DNA of 64,000 bases. Origin: Oopsacas minuta (taxonomy: Eukaryota; Porifera; Hexactinellida; Lyssacinosida; Leucopsacidae). Location of the stretch: contig JAKMXF010000110.1 of assembly GCA_024704765.1 (NCBI GenBank), forward strand, positions 682,001-746,000, read 5' to 3'. The notes under the pieces are model-generated. The model worked only from the letters and a program-made list of their open reading frames with translations. It searched no databases and had not been told where the DNA came from. Of this stretch, positions 43,901 through 54,812 are shown in pieces. The translations under genes and the position numbers were made by a program. Every line of letters starts with the position of its first letter. Position 1 is the stretch's first letter.

Positions 43901-45549
43901 TAACACGCTCTCTCACATGCTTAGATTGACATCATGTAGAACTGAAACAAGTTTCTTATTGACAGAAGTCTATGATTTAATTGTTATTAATTTAGTACCA
44001 ATTCGCCTCCAATCTCTCCTCTAAATTCAGGAGTATTCTCTCCGATAAGGAAGGTGACATCAAACAACCCCACCTCCCCACAGGCTACCAGACGGAAACA
44101 AGACCCCCTACCTCCTGTACCCAACTCTCCTAGACCCATCGCATCTCCTAATAAGCCTGTCCTCTCCAAAAGCACTGACAACAATTTGAAGGAACAAACT
44201 ATAAGTGCTAATAATTCTGAGTATGTTTAAACCTGTTTAAAATGGGAAAAAAGTTTAAAGTGAACTAAAAATAGCTACTATTTACAATTATTCTAATTTT
44301 AGTACAGATGAAAAGCCTGTAGTGACTCCATATACAGGACCTGATCCTCTGTCAGATTCTCTTGATTTTCCTGTGTTTATAGTGAATGAAGATGTATGTC
44401 TGAACTCTGATACTCAAGTTATACCAAAGTATAGCAAAGTCAATGTGAGTATATTTGAGTAAACAAATAATTAAGTCAGCTGTTCCCAACCTTTGAACCC
44501 ATCCCATTAGTCACATAGACTGTAATATAAACTGAAGCCCCTGTTGCCCCAGGGACCTCTAATAGGTCCCTGCATCCCAGGCCAGGTTGGGAACCGCTAA
44601 ATTACAAACAAACGAACGAACGAAGAAGCAAACAAACAAACAAACAAACAAACAAATAAACAAACAATATATTGCTTAGAGATCATATACTGTGGCTAGT
44701 AAGAGCAGTGCTGGAACAGATTTATTTCAAAAGAAGAGAAATGAATTAATCAAAACTTCTTCAACAAATTCTGGCAATGACTTAAGGTATGTAGCAATAA
44801 TACGTATCATTAATTACACACCAAAAGGTGTGATAATATGAAAATATTAACACTCAGACTGTCGGATTTGCTGTATTGGAGGGCATACAGTCAACTCCTG
44901 TTATATCTAACACGGATATATTGAAGTGTTAAATTGTACAAATATGGTCCCAAAACATCAAAGTAAAATATATATTACATGGGATATACCGAAAGTAATT
45001 ATCACAGTCCCTTGAGCTTGGATATAACAGGAGTTATCTGTTTTGTTTTTTAGTACAGAATGTGTTGACCTTTCGGAAGAAGAGAAGAAACTTGAAAGAT
45101 TGAGAAGAGAATGTAACAGAGAGGAAAAGAAAAATGAGAGAATTGAAGGAGAGTTGAAGATGAAGAAAAAGTTCGATGAAATTCGAAAAGATCAAGAATT
45201 GATCCAACAACGATTGCAAGGTATTCGAGCTAAGAATATTGATATGATGGTTGAAGTTGGAAAAGATGATTTAAAAGGTGTGAAAAGTGGCACAAATGAT
45301 GCCAACGACGACATGGAAAGGATTAAAATCGAGCGGGAAAAACTGGAGATCGAGAAGGAGAGACAAAAACTGGAAAGAGAAAAACTAGCTATGGAAAGAG
45401 AGCGATCGGAAATGGAAAAAATGAAGTTAGAACACCAAAAATTGCTTTTAGAAAGGGAAAGATTTATGTTTGAAAAGGAAAAATTGGATTTGGAGAAGGC
45501 TCGGATGGAATGTTTGACCAGGAGTGAGTCCCAGACCTCTGAAATATAA
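40949..45549 (+). CDS. PH-domain adaptor with many tyrosine motifs and a C-terminal coiled coil, 11 exons
   Basis: Exons 40949-41531, 41810-41973, 42032-42247, 42525-42711, 42880-43122, 43182-43298, 43589-43739, 43996-44220, 44303-44444, 44680-44786 and 45054-45549 join in frame to 876 residues. A PH domain lies at about 74-178 (HQGFLTKQGGTIKNWKKRFFTL ... YYLYSETVQEADTWLERI). The middle is disordered, with a poly-Gln run, Pro-rich stretches (KQDPLPPVPNSPRP) and numerous candidate phosphotyrosine sites: YSNP, YEVS, YDCP, YGLV, YSMI, YDEI, YETL, YDEA, YDIL, YTGP. The last exon is a long Glu/Arg/Lys coiled coil. This layout matches a membrane-recruited docking adaptor (Gab/Dok/AFAP-like in logic), but I cannot assign orthology. 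YSNP fits a Grb2-type YxN site and YDCP/YTGP fit YxxP Crk-type sites, by known SH2 preferences. Confidence 0.85.
41560..41796. mobile_element. Two inverted pogo-like MITE copies making up PH-adaptor intron 1
   Basis: The right part of one copy (GTTACTTTGACGGTTTGAGG ... TTAGATATAACGGGAGCTGACTG) is followed at once by a copy in opposite orientation (ACCCGCTTATATCTAAGTG ... CCTTGAGCTTCGATATAACC). The intron 41532-41809 is almost entirely this palindromic structure. Confidence 0.75.
42255..42422. mobile_element. Best-preserved pogo-like MITE copy, in PH-adaptor intron 3
   Basis: 168 bases flanked by TA: left end CAGTAAACTCCTGTTATATC, right end GATATTTCAGGAGTTGATTG. Internal sub-terminal repeats CTTCGATATAACCG and CTTCGATATAAGCGGG plus TTTGGGACCATATTTGTACA. 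No coding capacity. CAGT ends and TA duplication fit Tc1/mariner-pogo elements. Confidence 0.85.
43461..43562. mobile_element. hAT-like MITE copy in PH-adaptor intron 6
   Basis: Near-symmetric ends CAGCTGTTCCCAAACTGGG and AATGTTGAGAACAGCTG, with the GGACGACAGTAGGGGTCCAC core shared by other copies. Confidence 0.75.
44478..44600. mobile_element. hAT-like MITE copy in PH-adaptor intron 9
   Basis: Left end CAGCTGTTCCCAACCTTTG, right end CCAGGTTGGGAACCGCTAA; the internal part differs from the other copies. Confidence 0.7.
44888..45040. mobile_element. Pogo-like MITE, reverse orientation, in PH-adaptor intron 10
   Basis: Begins TA-CAGTCAACTCCTGTTATATC and ends GGATATAACAGGAGTTATCTG. Internal TACAAATATGGTCCCAAAAC is the reverse complement of the block in the 42255 copy. 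Confidence 0.8.
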
Positions 45550-45687
45550 GTATATGAGTATATATGTACATATGTATATTCCAAAAATGTTGTAAATATT
45601 TCCTGTATTTATATTTTTAACACAATCTATTTTTAGTACGATACTGTTTATATACAAACTCTATAGGGGGAGGAGCGGGTAGTGGGA

Positions 45688-47105
45688 CTAGTTCTTGTTG
45701 GGTACAGGAATTCCATATACCACACTACGTTGCTTAGCAACCTGATCTTGCCATCTCTTCAGTCTGTTACGTATAACTGTCTTGTAGGAGTTTGAGCGCT
45801 AAAATACATAAATCAATAACAGCTGTTTATATGCATAATATCTGAGACTCTTCATTCATTGGTTGTAGTTAATTTCTAAAAATATGGTTTGTGTCTCCCA
45901 GGTGGTACCGTATTAACTACCTTGCATCAAAATGGCGTGTAATTTCGAATTTTTTATCAGCACATATATTGACACCTTTGTGTTTGAGAAAGTAAGTAAT
46001 GTTCTCAACCTATCAGATTAGAGGGTATACCCATATCTATAACACCTATCTGAGACTGAACATTGATTGGTTAAGGTTAAAACGATAGGAAACTAATGGA
46101 TTTTGAGCAATATTGTAAGAGGTGTGATATGATATTTTGCCATATTTCAATCTGTTCGTTCGTATATGAATTTATCTAACTTACAAATTCCTCATCTTGA
46201 TCCGGTTGTATTTGTGTCCAAGTAGAAGATTTCCTCCTTGATCTTACCAGGTTAACAATAACAATAACAACCGTATAGACAGACATCGCGAATAGAAATA
46301 TTAGTGTTAGAGAAATCACTCCCTAAATATGTACAAATTAATTTCACACCTTTCACAGGTGTCAAAATTATAGAATAGTATCTCCATTCGATGATCCCCT
46401 CCCTCGCTGAAGGGTGTAGCAATACCAATGAGGTAACCATGGAAACTGTGACATAACACGTCACAGAAGCACGTTAGGGAATTGGTGAATATATTCATGG
46501 TATGTATATGTGATTATATATTGTGTCGCCTGTCAAGGGTGTTAAAATATGAATAATCACTCCGGCTACTATTCTAGCTAATAGAACCATGGATAACAAA
46601 CCTGATTCATGAAATGTAATCTCTGCTCATAGCTACATTGACACTTATTACAAACTTCAAGTACTAGATCTACATATTCACTGTCATTCCTCTCTGATCC
46701 AACTACGTATCTGCAATTACTGTATGAGAGTTAATATGATACTATTATTAGAATATATTCTACGATAGTTCCAATTGCAACTAACCATTCAGTGGGTCCT
46801 CCTATCGCTTTAATAAACACAGTTTGATTAGCTGTGAACTCCTCGTATGCTTCATTCTTCGGACAAACACATTTGCATCTCATCTCGTAAAAATAACTTT
46901 CCTATACATGTAATATATTGTTTGTTTGTTTGTTTGTTTGTTTGTTGACATTTCAGAAATGAATAAACATGTAGATACACCAGTAGACAACAAAATAAAA
47001 GTATAATCCAAGTAGATAACATTCCAAAAGGTGTGATAATATGTATCTTACCGATATCTGTATGCTTGATAACATAACGAGTAAAGATAGGAGGAGAATC
47101 TTCAT
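45688..47105 (-). CDS. TMEM9: TMEM9 family lysosomal membrane protein, 5 exons
   Basis: Exons (high to low) 47052-47105, 46786-46901, 46602-46719, 46185-46322 and 45688-45798 join in frame to 178 residues (human about 183). Signal peptide MKILLLSLLVMLSSIQIS; cysteine-rich lumenal region MRCKCVCP ... TECNCRYVV ... CNKCQCSYEQR, matching the TMEM9 pattern (RCKCICPP, DCNCLHVVEP, LLCECRYEER); one transmembrane helix GVISLTLIFLFAMSVYTVVI; and a basic cytosolic tail. The exon 3 acceptor CATACAG at 46720 is required because the next AG would create a stop. TMEM9 proteins sit in late endosomes/lysosomes and have been linked to v-ATPase and CLC transporter regulation. Convergent with the PH-adaptor gene, whose stop is 138 bases away. 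Confidence 0.92.
46398..46590. repeat. Dispersed repeat, copy 1 (TMEM9 intron 3)
   Basis: About 190 bases shared with 52283-52500, including ACACGTTAGGGAATTGGTG, GAGGTAACCATGG and GGGTGTTAAAATATGAATAA. Identity looks high by eye. Its own ends were not resolved. Confidence 0.8.
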
Positions 47106-47970
47106 ATTAATAACTAATGTAAGGATTGTATGATGCTCAGGTTAGCTTTTCACACAAGTGTTTGTGTTTCACACAATTTTGAATTGTCCCTCTTTTGGTG
47201 ACTCATATTATAACAAATATACTAAATCCCACCAAACACAACTTCCCCGCCATTTTCTTAACTCTGTATGGCATTAATGGCGGAATGTGTCGGTTCTTAT
47301 TGGTTCTACTTCCAAATTTAGCGGGACGTAGCATATTTACATGAGACTAGAGTACAAAAAGCGGGACACTAGCCTCAACACATATCCGAAAAGGCTGTAC
47401 CCCCTCCAATACCGGGACAGTTGGCAAGTGTAATAGTATGAACCTTGTAGGCATATAATCTGACAAAACTGGACTCTCATTGCCTATTGGGACCCTCGTT
47501 AATGATTGAAATATCCATTATTATATATACTATTGATATATGTGTATTGTGGCTATAACCTATGATTGAGCATATTATAGTGTCACAAGATTATATATCT
47601 TAGCTTCTAATCTGAAAGGATTTCTTAGTTGATAAAGATTCCACTTTGTTTTTGTGTACATGTATAACTTGTTTACTTTGTGTTGTAAGTAAATAATAGA
47701 TGAAAACATGTAAACAAATTGTTTAGAGAAATATGCTTTATCGAAAATACGTGAATGTTGTAATTTGAATAATTCCATTTATATATTTTGAAAGAATTAA
47801 ATCATCGAAGTTACAGTTTAACCTCCACGAACGTGGTGTCAGGGACGCATTCCATTTCCCAGAGGCCCCGTTTATGGAGGAGGTTACACCGTACAAATTA
47901 GTCCCACAAAACAAAAAGTGGATCGATTCCCCCTTTTGACACTTCTGTTACTAAAATTAGCTCTGTGAAT
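47106..47970. other. TMEM9-AEBP2 divergent intergenic region
   Basis: Promoter region for both flanking genes. At about 47814-47897, inverted ends CAGTTTAACCTCC and GGAGGTTACACCG look like another small CAGT-type element. No gene. Confidence 0.5.
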
Positions 47971-50321
47971 ATGGCATGTGACTATGAGCTTGGTAAGTTC
48001 ACATACTTGGATCAAATTCAACCAATAATCACACATCCTCTAAAACGACCAGCTGTCATTGAAATTCCTGACTTATCCGACCAAAATACGAGCTCTGATG
48101 AATTGGAATGTAAACCAATATTTGAGACACCTTCGAAGGGACAGATTTCGTCTCAGGAAAGTGTGAAACGGAGATTGAATGGAATTTGTACAAATTTGGA
48201 CTCGCCGAACAAGAAAATTGCGATTTCTGAATTCGCCACTAAGAGCAATATTGTTGACAATATTTCTATTTGTGTGACTAAACAATCAAAAAAACATCTA
48301 CACAACAAACTACAGAAGATAAGTAAACAACTAAGTAAACAATCTATCGACACGACACCAAGTAAACAATCAAAAACAACAACACAACAAACAGACAACA
48401 CGATAGAAATTACACGGAACATTTGCCTGTGGTATATGTGTGGTACAAACACGAACTTTTCGACACCAGAATTATTACACGACCATGTCTTACCAACACA
48501 TATTGAGCCTTGTGAAGGTCAAGACATATTCATGTGTCAGTGGAAGGGTTGTAAAGTGTATAATGTGCCATCCTCAAGCTATAATGGGTACAAAGGTCAC
48601 GTGTTGGCTCATACTAAAGCAAAGATGTATAGGTGTTTGATACAAGAGTGTCCAGCAGCTTTCAGGACTAGAGAAGGTTAGATATTTTCACACCTTTCAA
48701 TGCCACTTTTACGATACATAACAGCAGGAGGTCCACAGGATCTCAAAATTTGTATAGGGGTCAATTGGTGAAAATTTTTGGACACAATATTATTACTGTA
48801 TCTATCTTGTTATATTGTACTGCATTCCAATATCTACTCTCGTATCTAGGGCTTGCTCATCACATGGAGATGCAGGACAATCACTTCATAATCCCTAGTG
48901 AGAATAAGAAACAGCCACGGCCTAAACAGAGACACAAGTTAAAACCTAGAGCTCTCTTTAGCTCCAACAGCCCCCATTCTAAGTCTAGACACTGTATGGA
49001 CACACTCTCCCCTATAAGAAGATCACAGAGACTCCACCATGCACCTTCATTCAAGAAATATTTCATAGAACAAGAATCAGATGAGGAAGTCAAGTCGAGT
49101 AGGTAATAGCTTATTTTATCTAAAAAATCTATTTATACTTATGTAAATTCCAGCTGGCATTCTTTTTCCCTGAGCCAATCAATTTACAGTCTCAGATAGG
49201 CTTATGAATTCATACCTTAAGTTGACTAATAGAATATCAGCCGATGCATAGGGTAAACCCTCAAATCTGATAGGTGGACATATTTGTCGCCTTTCTCAGA
49301 GATGTGTGAACTTTAGGCTTAGATTTTAGAGTATATTCTTAGATATATCATATGCCACACAGGTGGCGAATTTTGTAGCTATATCTCCTACCAGTTTTTC
49401 AATATATTCATTATTATTTCAAAACTTTATGAGCAACTTCTATTTTTAGAACCCGGAGAATTTATACAAGAACCCATTCTGTTGAGTATACAGAGACAAG
49501 CGGAGACGATGACGTCATCTGACCTCCTCAGGTCTATACGGGACCAATCATTAGCGTACGAAGATAAAAACGAAAACTTTGAGAGTTCTGATATGAAAGA
49601 GGAATTCTTTGAAAAGTGTTTAACTCGTTTACGGGATCAGAATACTTTAGAGTTTAAGGTTATTTTCTTATAATTATTTGATCTAGTATCTGAATACCCG
49701 CTTATATGGAAGTGTAAAATTGTACCAATATGGTCCCAAACCATAAAAGTAACATACGTCCCATTGGTTATATCGAAACGATTATCACGGTCCCTAGAGC
49801 TTCGATATAACCGGAGTTGACTAGAATTATATTCGAGTATTATTCAAGGTAATGCTGTATTATAGGTATTTGGTCAAAGAATTATTGGAGGCAATTCAAC
49901 AGCTGAATTTCTTTGTGGATTTTCAAAGTAAGTTCCAAATTACATATTTCATATTCCGGATTAACCTGGCTTGTATTTTTAGCATAAATGGAACTAACCC
50001 CATTTTTACATTCAGTTTCAATTGAAATAAATATACTTTCAGTTTCTCACATTCCAGCCCCCCAGCTTAATTCATTATTTATTCAACACGGAGCCCGTTG
50101 GTGGTTCATGGATGACAGTAGGGGTTATCCATCCGCTGTATTATTGAACCATGGATATTTCTAAAAAAATTTTATGATATTCTATTTTTAGAACTTTCCT
50201 TGATTGGATTACATCAGAAGCTCTTGCAAGTCTCATCCAATCATCTTTGAGCCTTTCACAACCTGACAACCAATGCATACACTCAAATATGCTAAGAATG
50301 CGAACTAACAAACGTAAATAG
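47971..50321 (+). CDS. AEBP2: AEBP2/jing-like zinc-finger PRC2 cofactor, 5 exons
   Basis: Exons 47971-48676, 48850-49098, 49450-49658, 49866-49927 and 50192-50321 give an open 451-residue frame. Three C2H2 fingers at about 152-177, 189-214 and 222-247. The second, FMCQWKGCKVYNVPSSS, matches AEBP2 (FVCLWKGCKVYNTPSTS), and the third, YRCLIQECPAAFRTREGLAH, matches [20 protein letters not shown]; this triplet is specific to the AEBP2/jing cofactors of Polycomb repressive complex 2. A basic tail with RRSQRLHHAPSF follows. The C-terminal third (EEFFEKCLTRLRDQ ... FLDWITSEALASL) is not clearly alignable from memory. Two overlapping donors at 49099 and 49103 would yield different C-termini. Nuclear function in H3K27 methylation is expected from family knowledge. 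Confidence 0.85.
49686..49832. mobile_element. Pogo-like MITE, reverse orientation, in AEBP2 intron 3
   Basis: ATACCCGCTTATATGGAAGTG ... GCTTCGATATAACCGGAGTTG, with the TATGGTCCCAAACC internal block. Confidence 0.75.
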
Positions 50322-50673
50322 GATACATAGTGTCAATTGGCAGATTTTAATATTTTACCTACACAATACATCTGTATGTAGATTCTCTCTTAGTATAAGT
50401 TTTACCGGCAGCTATTACTCCTTTTCATGTCTGATAATTTATCAATATACATATTTATCATATTTTTTCGTTGTTTGTTAGTTTGTTAGTTTGTTAGTTT
50501 ATTTGTTAAGAGCCGTTCAAACAGGGCCAACCAAATATTAGAAGTGTTAGAACTAATTCATTACGTATTTTCTCATTTCTTATCTTGTGACTATACTACG
50601 TGTTGTGTATGCATAGATTTATAAATATCCACAAAACTCAAATACAATCATCCTTCATAATTCACAAGTAAAT
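50322..50673. other. AEBP2-PAH spacer
   Basis: AT-rich with a TTAGTTTG repeat at about 50475-50505. Contains the PAH promoter. No gene seen. Confidence 0.45.
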
Positions 50674-53600
50674 ATGGTAAGTGACTAATTCTCTAATTGT
50701 CCGCTTCGAACCCCATTGACAACTGGTAGACAGTTAGAGAAAACCCACTGACATGACTGATATTTGAATTCTTAATACCCCCCCTATAGAGTAATGAGAA
50801 TCCAGTTCCTCTGTCAGCTACTGATGACATGTTAGCTTTGAATGGTGACTGTCCTGACCATCTATATTCCACCATTTTCACACTAAACGATAAACCTGGT
50901 ATCCTACTTGAGGCTCTCAAACCATTCGCGGTGAGTTGTTATTTAGCCTCAGTTAAATAGGAAACTGTTGTCTTATCATCTCTTTTATATATCTAATCAC
51001 TCAATGAGAGGTGTGAAAATATGCATCTAAAGTTTCAGTAATGTAAATCACTCATAATTATCAGAGAGATTCCCTACAGATTACATCATTAACTCCATTG
51101 ATATCTCAGCTATACATTCTATGTTGATTCGTACTAATTTTTAAATATGGGTTAGTTTAAATTCTAAAATGTGTAGCGGCGCACTTTGGGCCCTTTAAGG
51201 TCCCTGTTCAGATGGGTACAGGAGTCCATTATAGATCCTCGATCCTCCAATTGACCCTATTTCTAACACCCCATTTAATTGAGATAAATTGGGAGGGATC
51301 TCGCATTTAATAATCATTCCCAAACAGAATATTCCTCACCTTCAATTCTTGAATTACAGTTCTTCCTGCATAGCAACCGATTAATTACATTGGTATGTAT
51401 CCTCTAGTCACTCTCTATCAGTATGTCACATATAGAATCACGACTAGGTAGGGATCACGCTGGTTATGACTTCTATGTGGAATTTATCTGTGAGACAGAA
51501 GAACTGTTATCTCAGCTGACTAAGAAGCTGGAGGATATCGCTACTAGCGTGTCTCTAATGACAGAAGGGGGCAGAGGGAATAAAGGTTGGTACAAGTATA
51601 TATATATAGGGGCAAGTGGTTATTCGACACCTTTTTTAAGTGGTCAGTAATCACACGATGGCAAGAGCTACCAACTTGGAATTCGATATATCCAGGTGTG
51701 TATATAAATAAGAAAGCGAGATATTGACAGGTCCCTGAGAAAAGGTGACAAATGTGTCCACCTATCAGATTTGAGCGTTTACCCAATATTATATCTATTC
51801 TTGTTCACTTCTTGTTATTGTTATTTACTTCTAGTTCCATGGTTCCCCCGGTCTATCCGTGATCTGGACAAGTTCTCTAACAGGGTGTTGTCCATGGGGG
51901 CTGAGCTTAGTTCTGATCACCCAGGATTCACAGATTCCGTTTACAGAGCAAGGAGAGCTCAATTTGCAGATATTGCAATAAATTACAAACAGTCAGTTGT
52001 TTGTTTGTTTGTTTACTTGTCTGTTTACTTATTTACTTCACAGTGGAGAGCCTATTCCACGTGTTGAGTATACAGATAGCGAAATTAACACTTGGTAAGT
52101 TGAATTCTATTTTTATCACAACACACATTCCATAAATATCTTTGTAACCATAGGAACGAGATCTTCACTAAACTATCTACTTTATTTCCCACACATGCTT
52201 GTAAAGAATTCAATCGAAACTTTCCTTTATTGGTTGATAATTGTGGCTATAGGTAAGTTCTTTCGACCCATATTTTAGGCTCGCCTCGCTGAGAGGTGTA
52301 GCCACATACATACCAACGAGGTAACCATGGTAACTGGGACATAATACGTCACAGAAACACGTTAGGGAGTTGGTGAATATATTCATGTATAGATTACTAT
52401 GATTCATGGTATGTATTATGTGATTATAGATTATGTCCCCCGTCAAAGGGTGTTAAAATATGAATAATTACCCTGGCTACTATTCTAGCTACTTCTGTAT
52501 TTATTTACTTGTTTATTTAGAGTTGGTAACATTCCACAACTAGCAGATGTTAGCAATTTCCTTAAGGGTAAGCTCTCCTGACCATTGCATTATATTATTT
52601 TGAGGAACTGGTAAGAGCTAGAGACTTTAAATTTGGCATGTGTCTGGTATGTGATAAATCTATTAACACCTAATATCTAAGCGATATCTCATAAACTCTC
52701 TGAGATAGGTGTCAAAATGTCTTGCCCTATCAGATTTGAGGCTCTAACAGAGGCTAATTTGAATGCAAATATTATTAATTGGTTCCTATTCGCAAAATTC
52801 TTAAAATTCCAATTGAATAAACATGTAACTATGTTCTGAATTGGAATTTACCTACGTTGTAGGCAGCTATAATTAGTCGTGATTAACAGCTGTTCTATTT
52901 TTAGAATGTTCTGGATTTACCTTGAGACCTGTAGCAGGACTGCTATCATCACGAGATTTCCTTGCTGGATTAGCCTTCAGAGTATTCCACAGCACTCAGT
53001 ATATTAGACACTATTCTAAACCTATGTATACCCCAGAACCGTGAGTTAATACATTAATATTAGGTGTCAAATGGTACTCTGTGGGTTCCGGTTTTATCAG
53101 AAATTGCCCTCCCCATTGATGGAGGATCTATATATTAATGTTATATACAAACCCCCCTCCAACCAAGCGAGGAGTACCTCACAATGACTCACATAGAAAA
53201 CTTCCAAGCAGATGAACTAAAATCAATCCAAGGTTAAATATCTAATAAGCATATAGCAAACTCAGAGAACATTCCTTCTCAAGAATAGACCCATATATGT
53301 AACCCTTAGTAACACCTGTTTATTTTTACTTGTGTTCTTAGAGATGTATGTCACGAATTGATTGGGCACGCTCCTCTTTTTGCTGATCAAAAGTTCGCTG
53401 AGTTCTCTCAGGAGATAGGACTAGCGTCTCTTGGAGTATCTGACGAGTATGTCAAGAGGCTAGCTGCTGTAAGTGCTGGAGAGTAGCTAACATGATTTTA
53501 TCTTTGTAATGTGTCGTATTATCACCTCTTAAACATTAGTATACTGTCTCAATGTGGCATGAATGTGTCGTATACCCGTTCACACTTGTTACCACATAAA

Positions 53601-54239
53601 ATATCAATCTATATACCATTGTACCCCTATTATAAAGGTGTGAATACTATAATATAATCCATGTAAGCCTTAGGGGTCCACGGATGACACCAGGGTGTCT
53701 ACAGGATCTTGCAGCTATGGGAGGGAACCAACAGAATGTGTTAAAGGGGTTCACTTGGAACCCTATGGTATAATATATCTATCCTATAGATGTATTGGTT
53801 CACAATAGAGTTTGGTCTCTGTAAGCAGGATGGAGAGCTAAGAGCTTATGGGGCAGGACTCCTGTCCTCATTTGGAGAGCTGCAGTACTGTCTGACCGAT
53901 AAACCTGAGATCTTGCCGTTAGAACCTGAGGTTACTGGTAATAAGGAGTACCCTATTACTGAATTCCAACCTACCTACTTCGTTGCTGAGGACTTTGAAA
54001 GTGCTAAGAAGAAAGTGAGGTTAGGTTATTTGTATTTGTTTGTTTGTTTGTTTGTTTATTTGTTTGTTTATTCTAGGAAGTATGCAGAATCTATTCCCAG
54101 ATCATTTACCTCTCGTTATAACCCGTATACTCAATGTATAGAGATATTAAGCAGGAAGGATCAGATAGTAGATCTGAGTCTATCTATACAAAATGACATG
54201 TCTATACTACAAGAGGCTCTCTCCAAATTACATAATTAG
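50674..54239 (+). CDS. PAH: Aromatic amino acid (phenylalanine) hydroxylase, 11 exons
   Basis: Tetrahydrobiopterin- and iron-dependent hydroxylase. Exons 50674-50676 (ATG only, before GTAAGT), 50790-50930, 51408-51585, 51835-51991, 52044-52094, 52154-52252, 52521-52567, 52905-53040, 53342-53468, 53790-54019 and 54077-54239 total 443 residues (human PAH about 452). N-terminal ACT regulatory domain ([20 protein letters not shown] ... SHIESR). The catalytic domain starts [21 protein letters not shown]. Iron ligands H275 and H280 in [11 protein letters not shown] and E320 in [11 protein letters not shown]; the positions are exactly 10 below human PAH's H285, H290 and E330. The C-terminal oligomerisation helix ends [12 protein letters not shown]. 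The start in a 3-base coding exon is the least certain point. Assignment to PAH rather than TPH/TH rests on overall resemblance. Confidence 0.92.
52283..52500. repeat. Dispersed repeat, copy 2 (PAH intron after exon 6)
   Basis: Partner of 46398-46590; it has an extra 30-base insertion with a second TATTCATG-like duplication. Confidence 0.8.
53085..53270. repeat. Element related to 20068-20201 in PAH intron 8
   Basis: Shares CCAACCAAGCGAGGAGTACC and TAATAAGCATATAG with the SND1 intron element; ends are more degraded. Confidence 0.5.
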
Positions 54240-54812
54240 TAAACAAGTAAACAAACACATAAACAATAAATAGGCAGATAAATAAACAAACAAACTTACA
54301 AGCAAACTTACAAACAAACTTACAAACTAAGTTACTTATAAACAAAACTCACTTACAAACAAACAAACAAACAAATAGGTAACCAATCATCCTCACTCAA
54401 TTTATTTACATATCTGTATACCAACAAACACAATTTGTGTTTATTCATATTTCCCTGTTTACTGTTTGTATTATTAGCATTCATTTGTTTATTAGTAATT
54501 CTACTTTCCTTGCTTTGTAAAGTATTTAATATCACTTACTACCATTTATCACTTTATGGGTTTTACTGTTCGGACAGTAATCAATCTCGTTTCCGCCCGG
54601 GTATGATATTCAAGATTTCGTCCCTCTTTTAAAGGTGTCAAATATTAATTTCTCTTATATATTTCCTGAATTCCATTTGAGTATTTCTATCGCTAAGTAA
54701 CTAATGTGTTACCTAATCTTTGAAAAATTTTTGTTTGTTTGTTTGTGTACTCTTTTCCTCATATACTTGATAATTCTGACTGAATCTAGCTCGATATTCT
54801 AGCTGCTATTCC
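54240..54812. other. PAH-MON1 spacer
   Basis: AAAC and TTTG simple repeats follow the PAH stop (54241-54375). No gene. Confidence 0.5.

Noticed and set aside
51360-51392. Possible 33-base PAH exon ([11 protein letters not shown])
   Set aside because: Including it breaks the frame into the next exon. Splicing 50930 directly to 51408 keeps phase and gives exactly the family spacing between the F and the HIESR motif.
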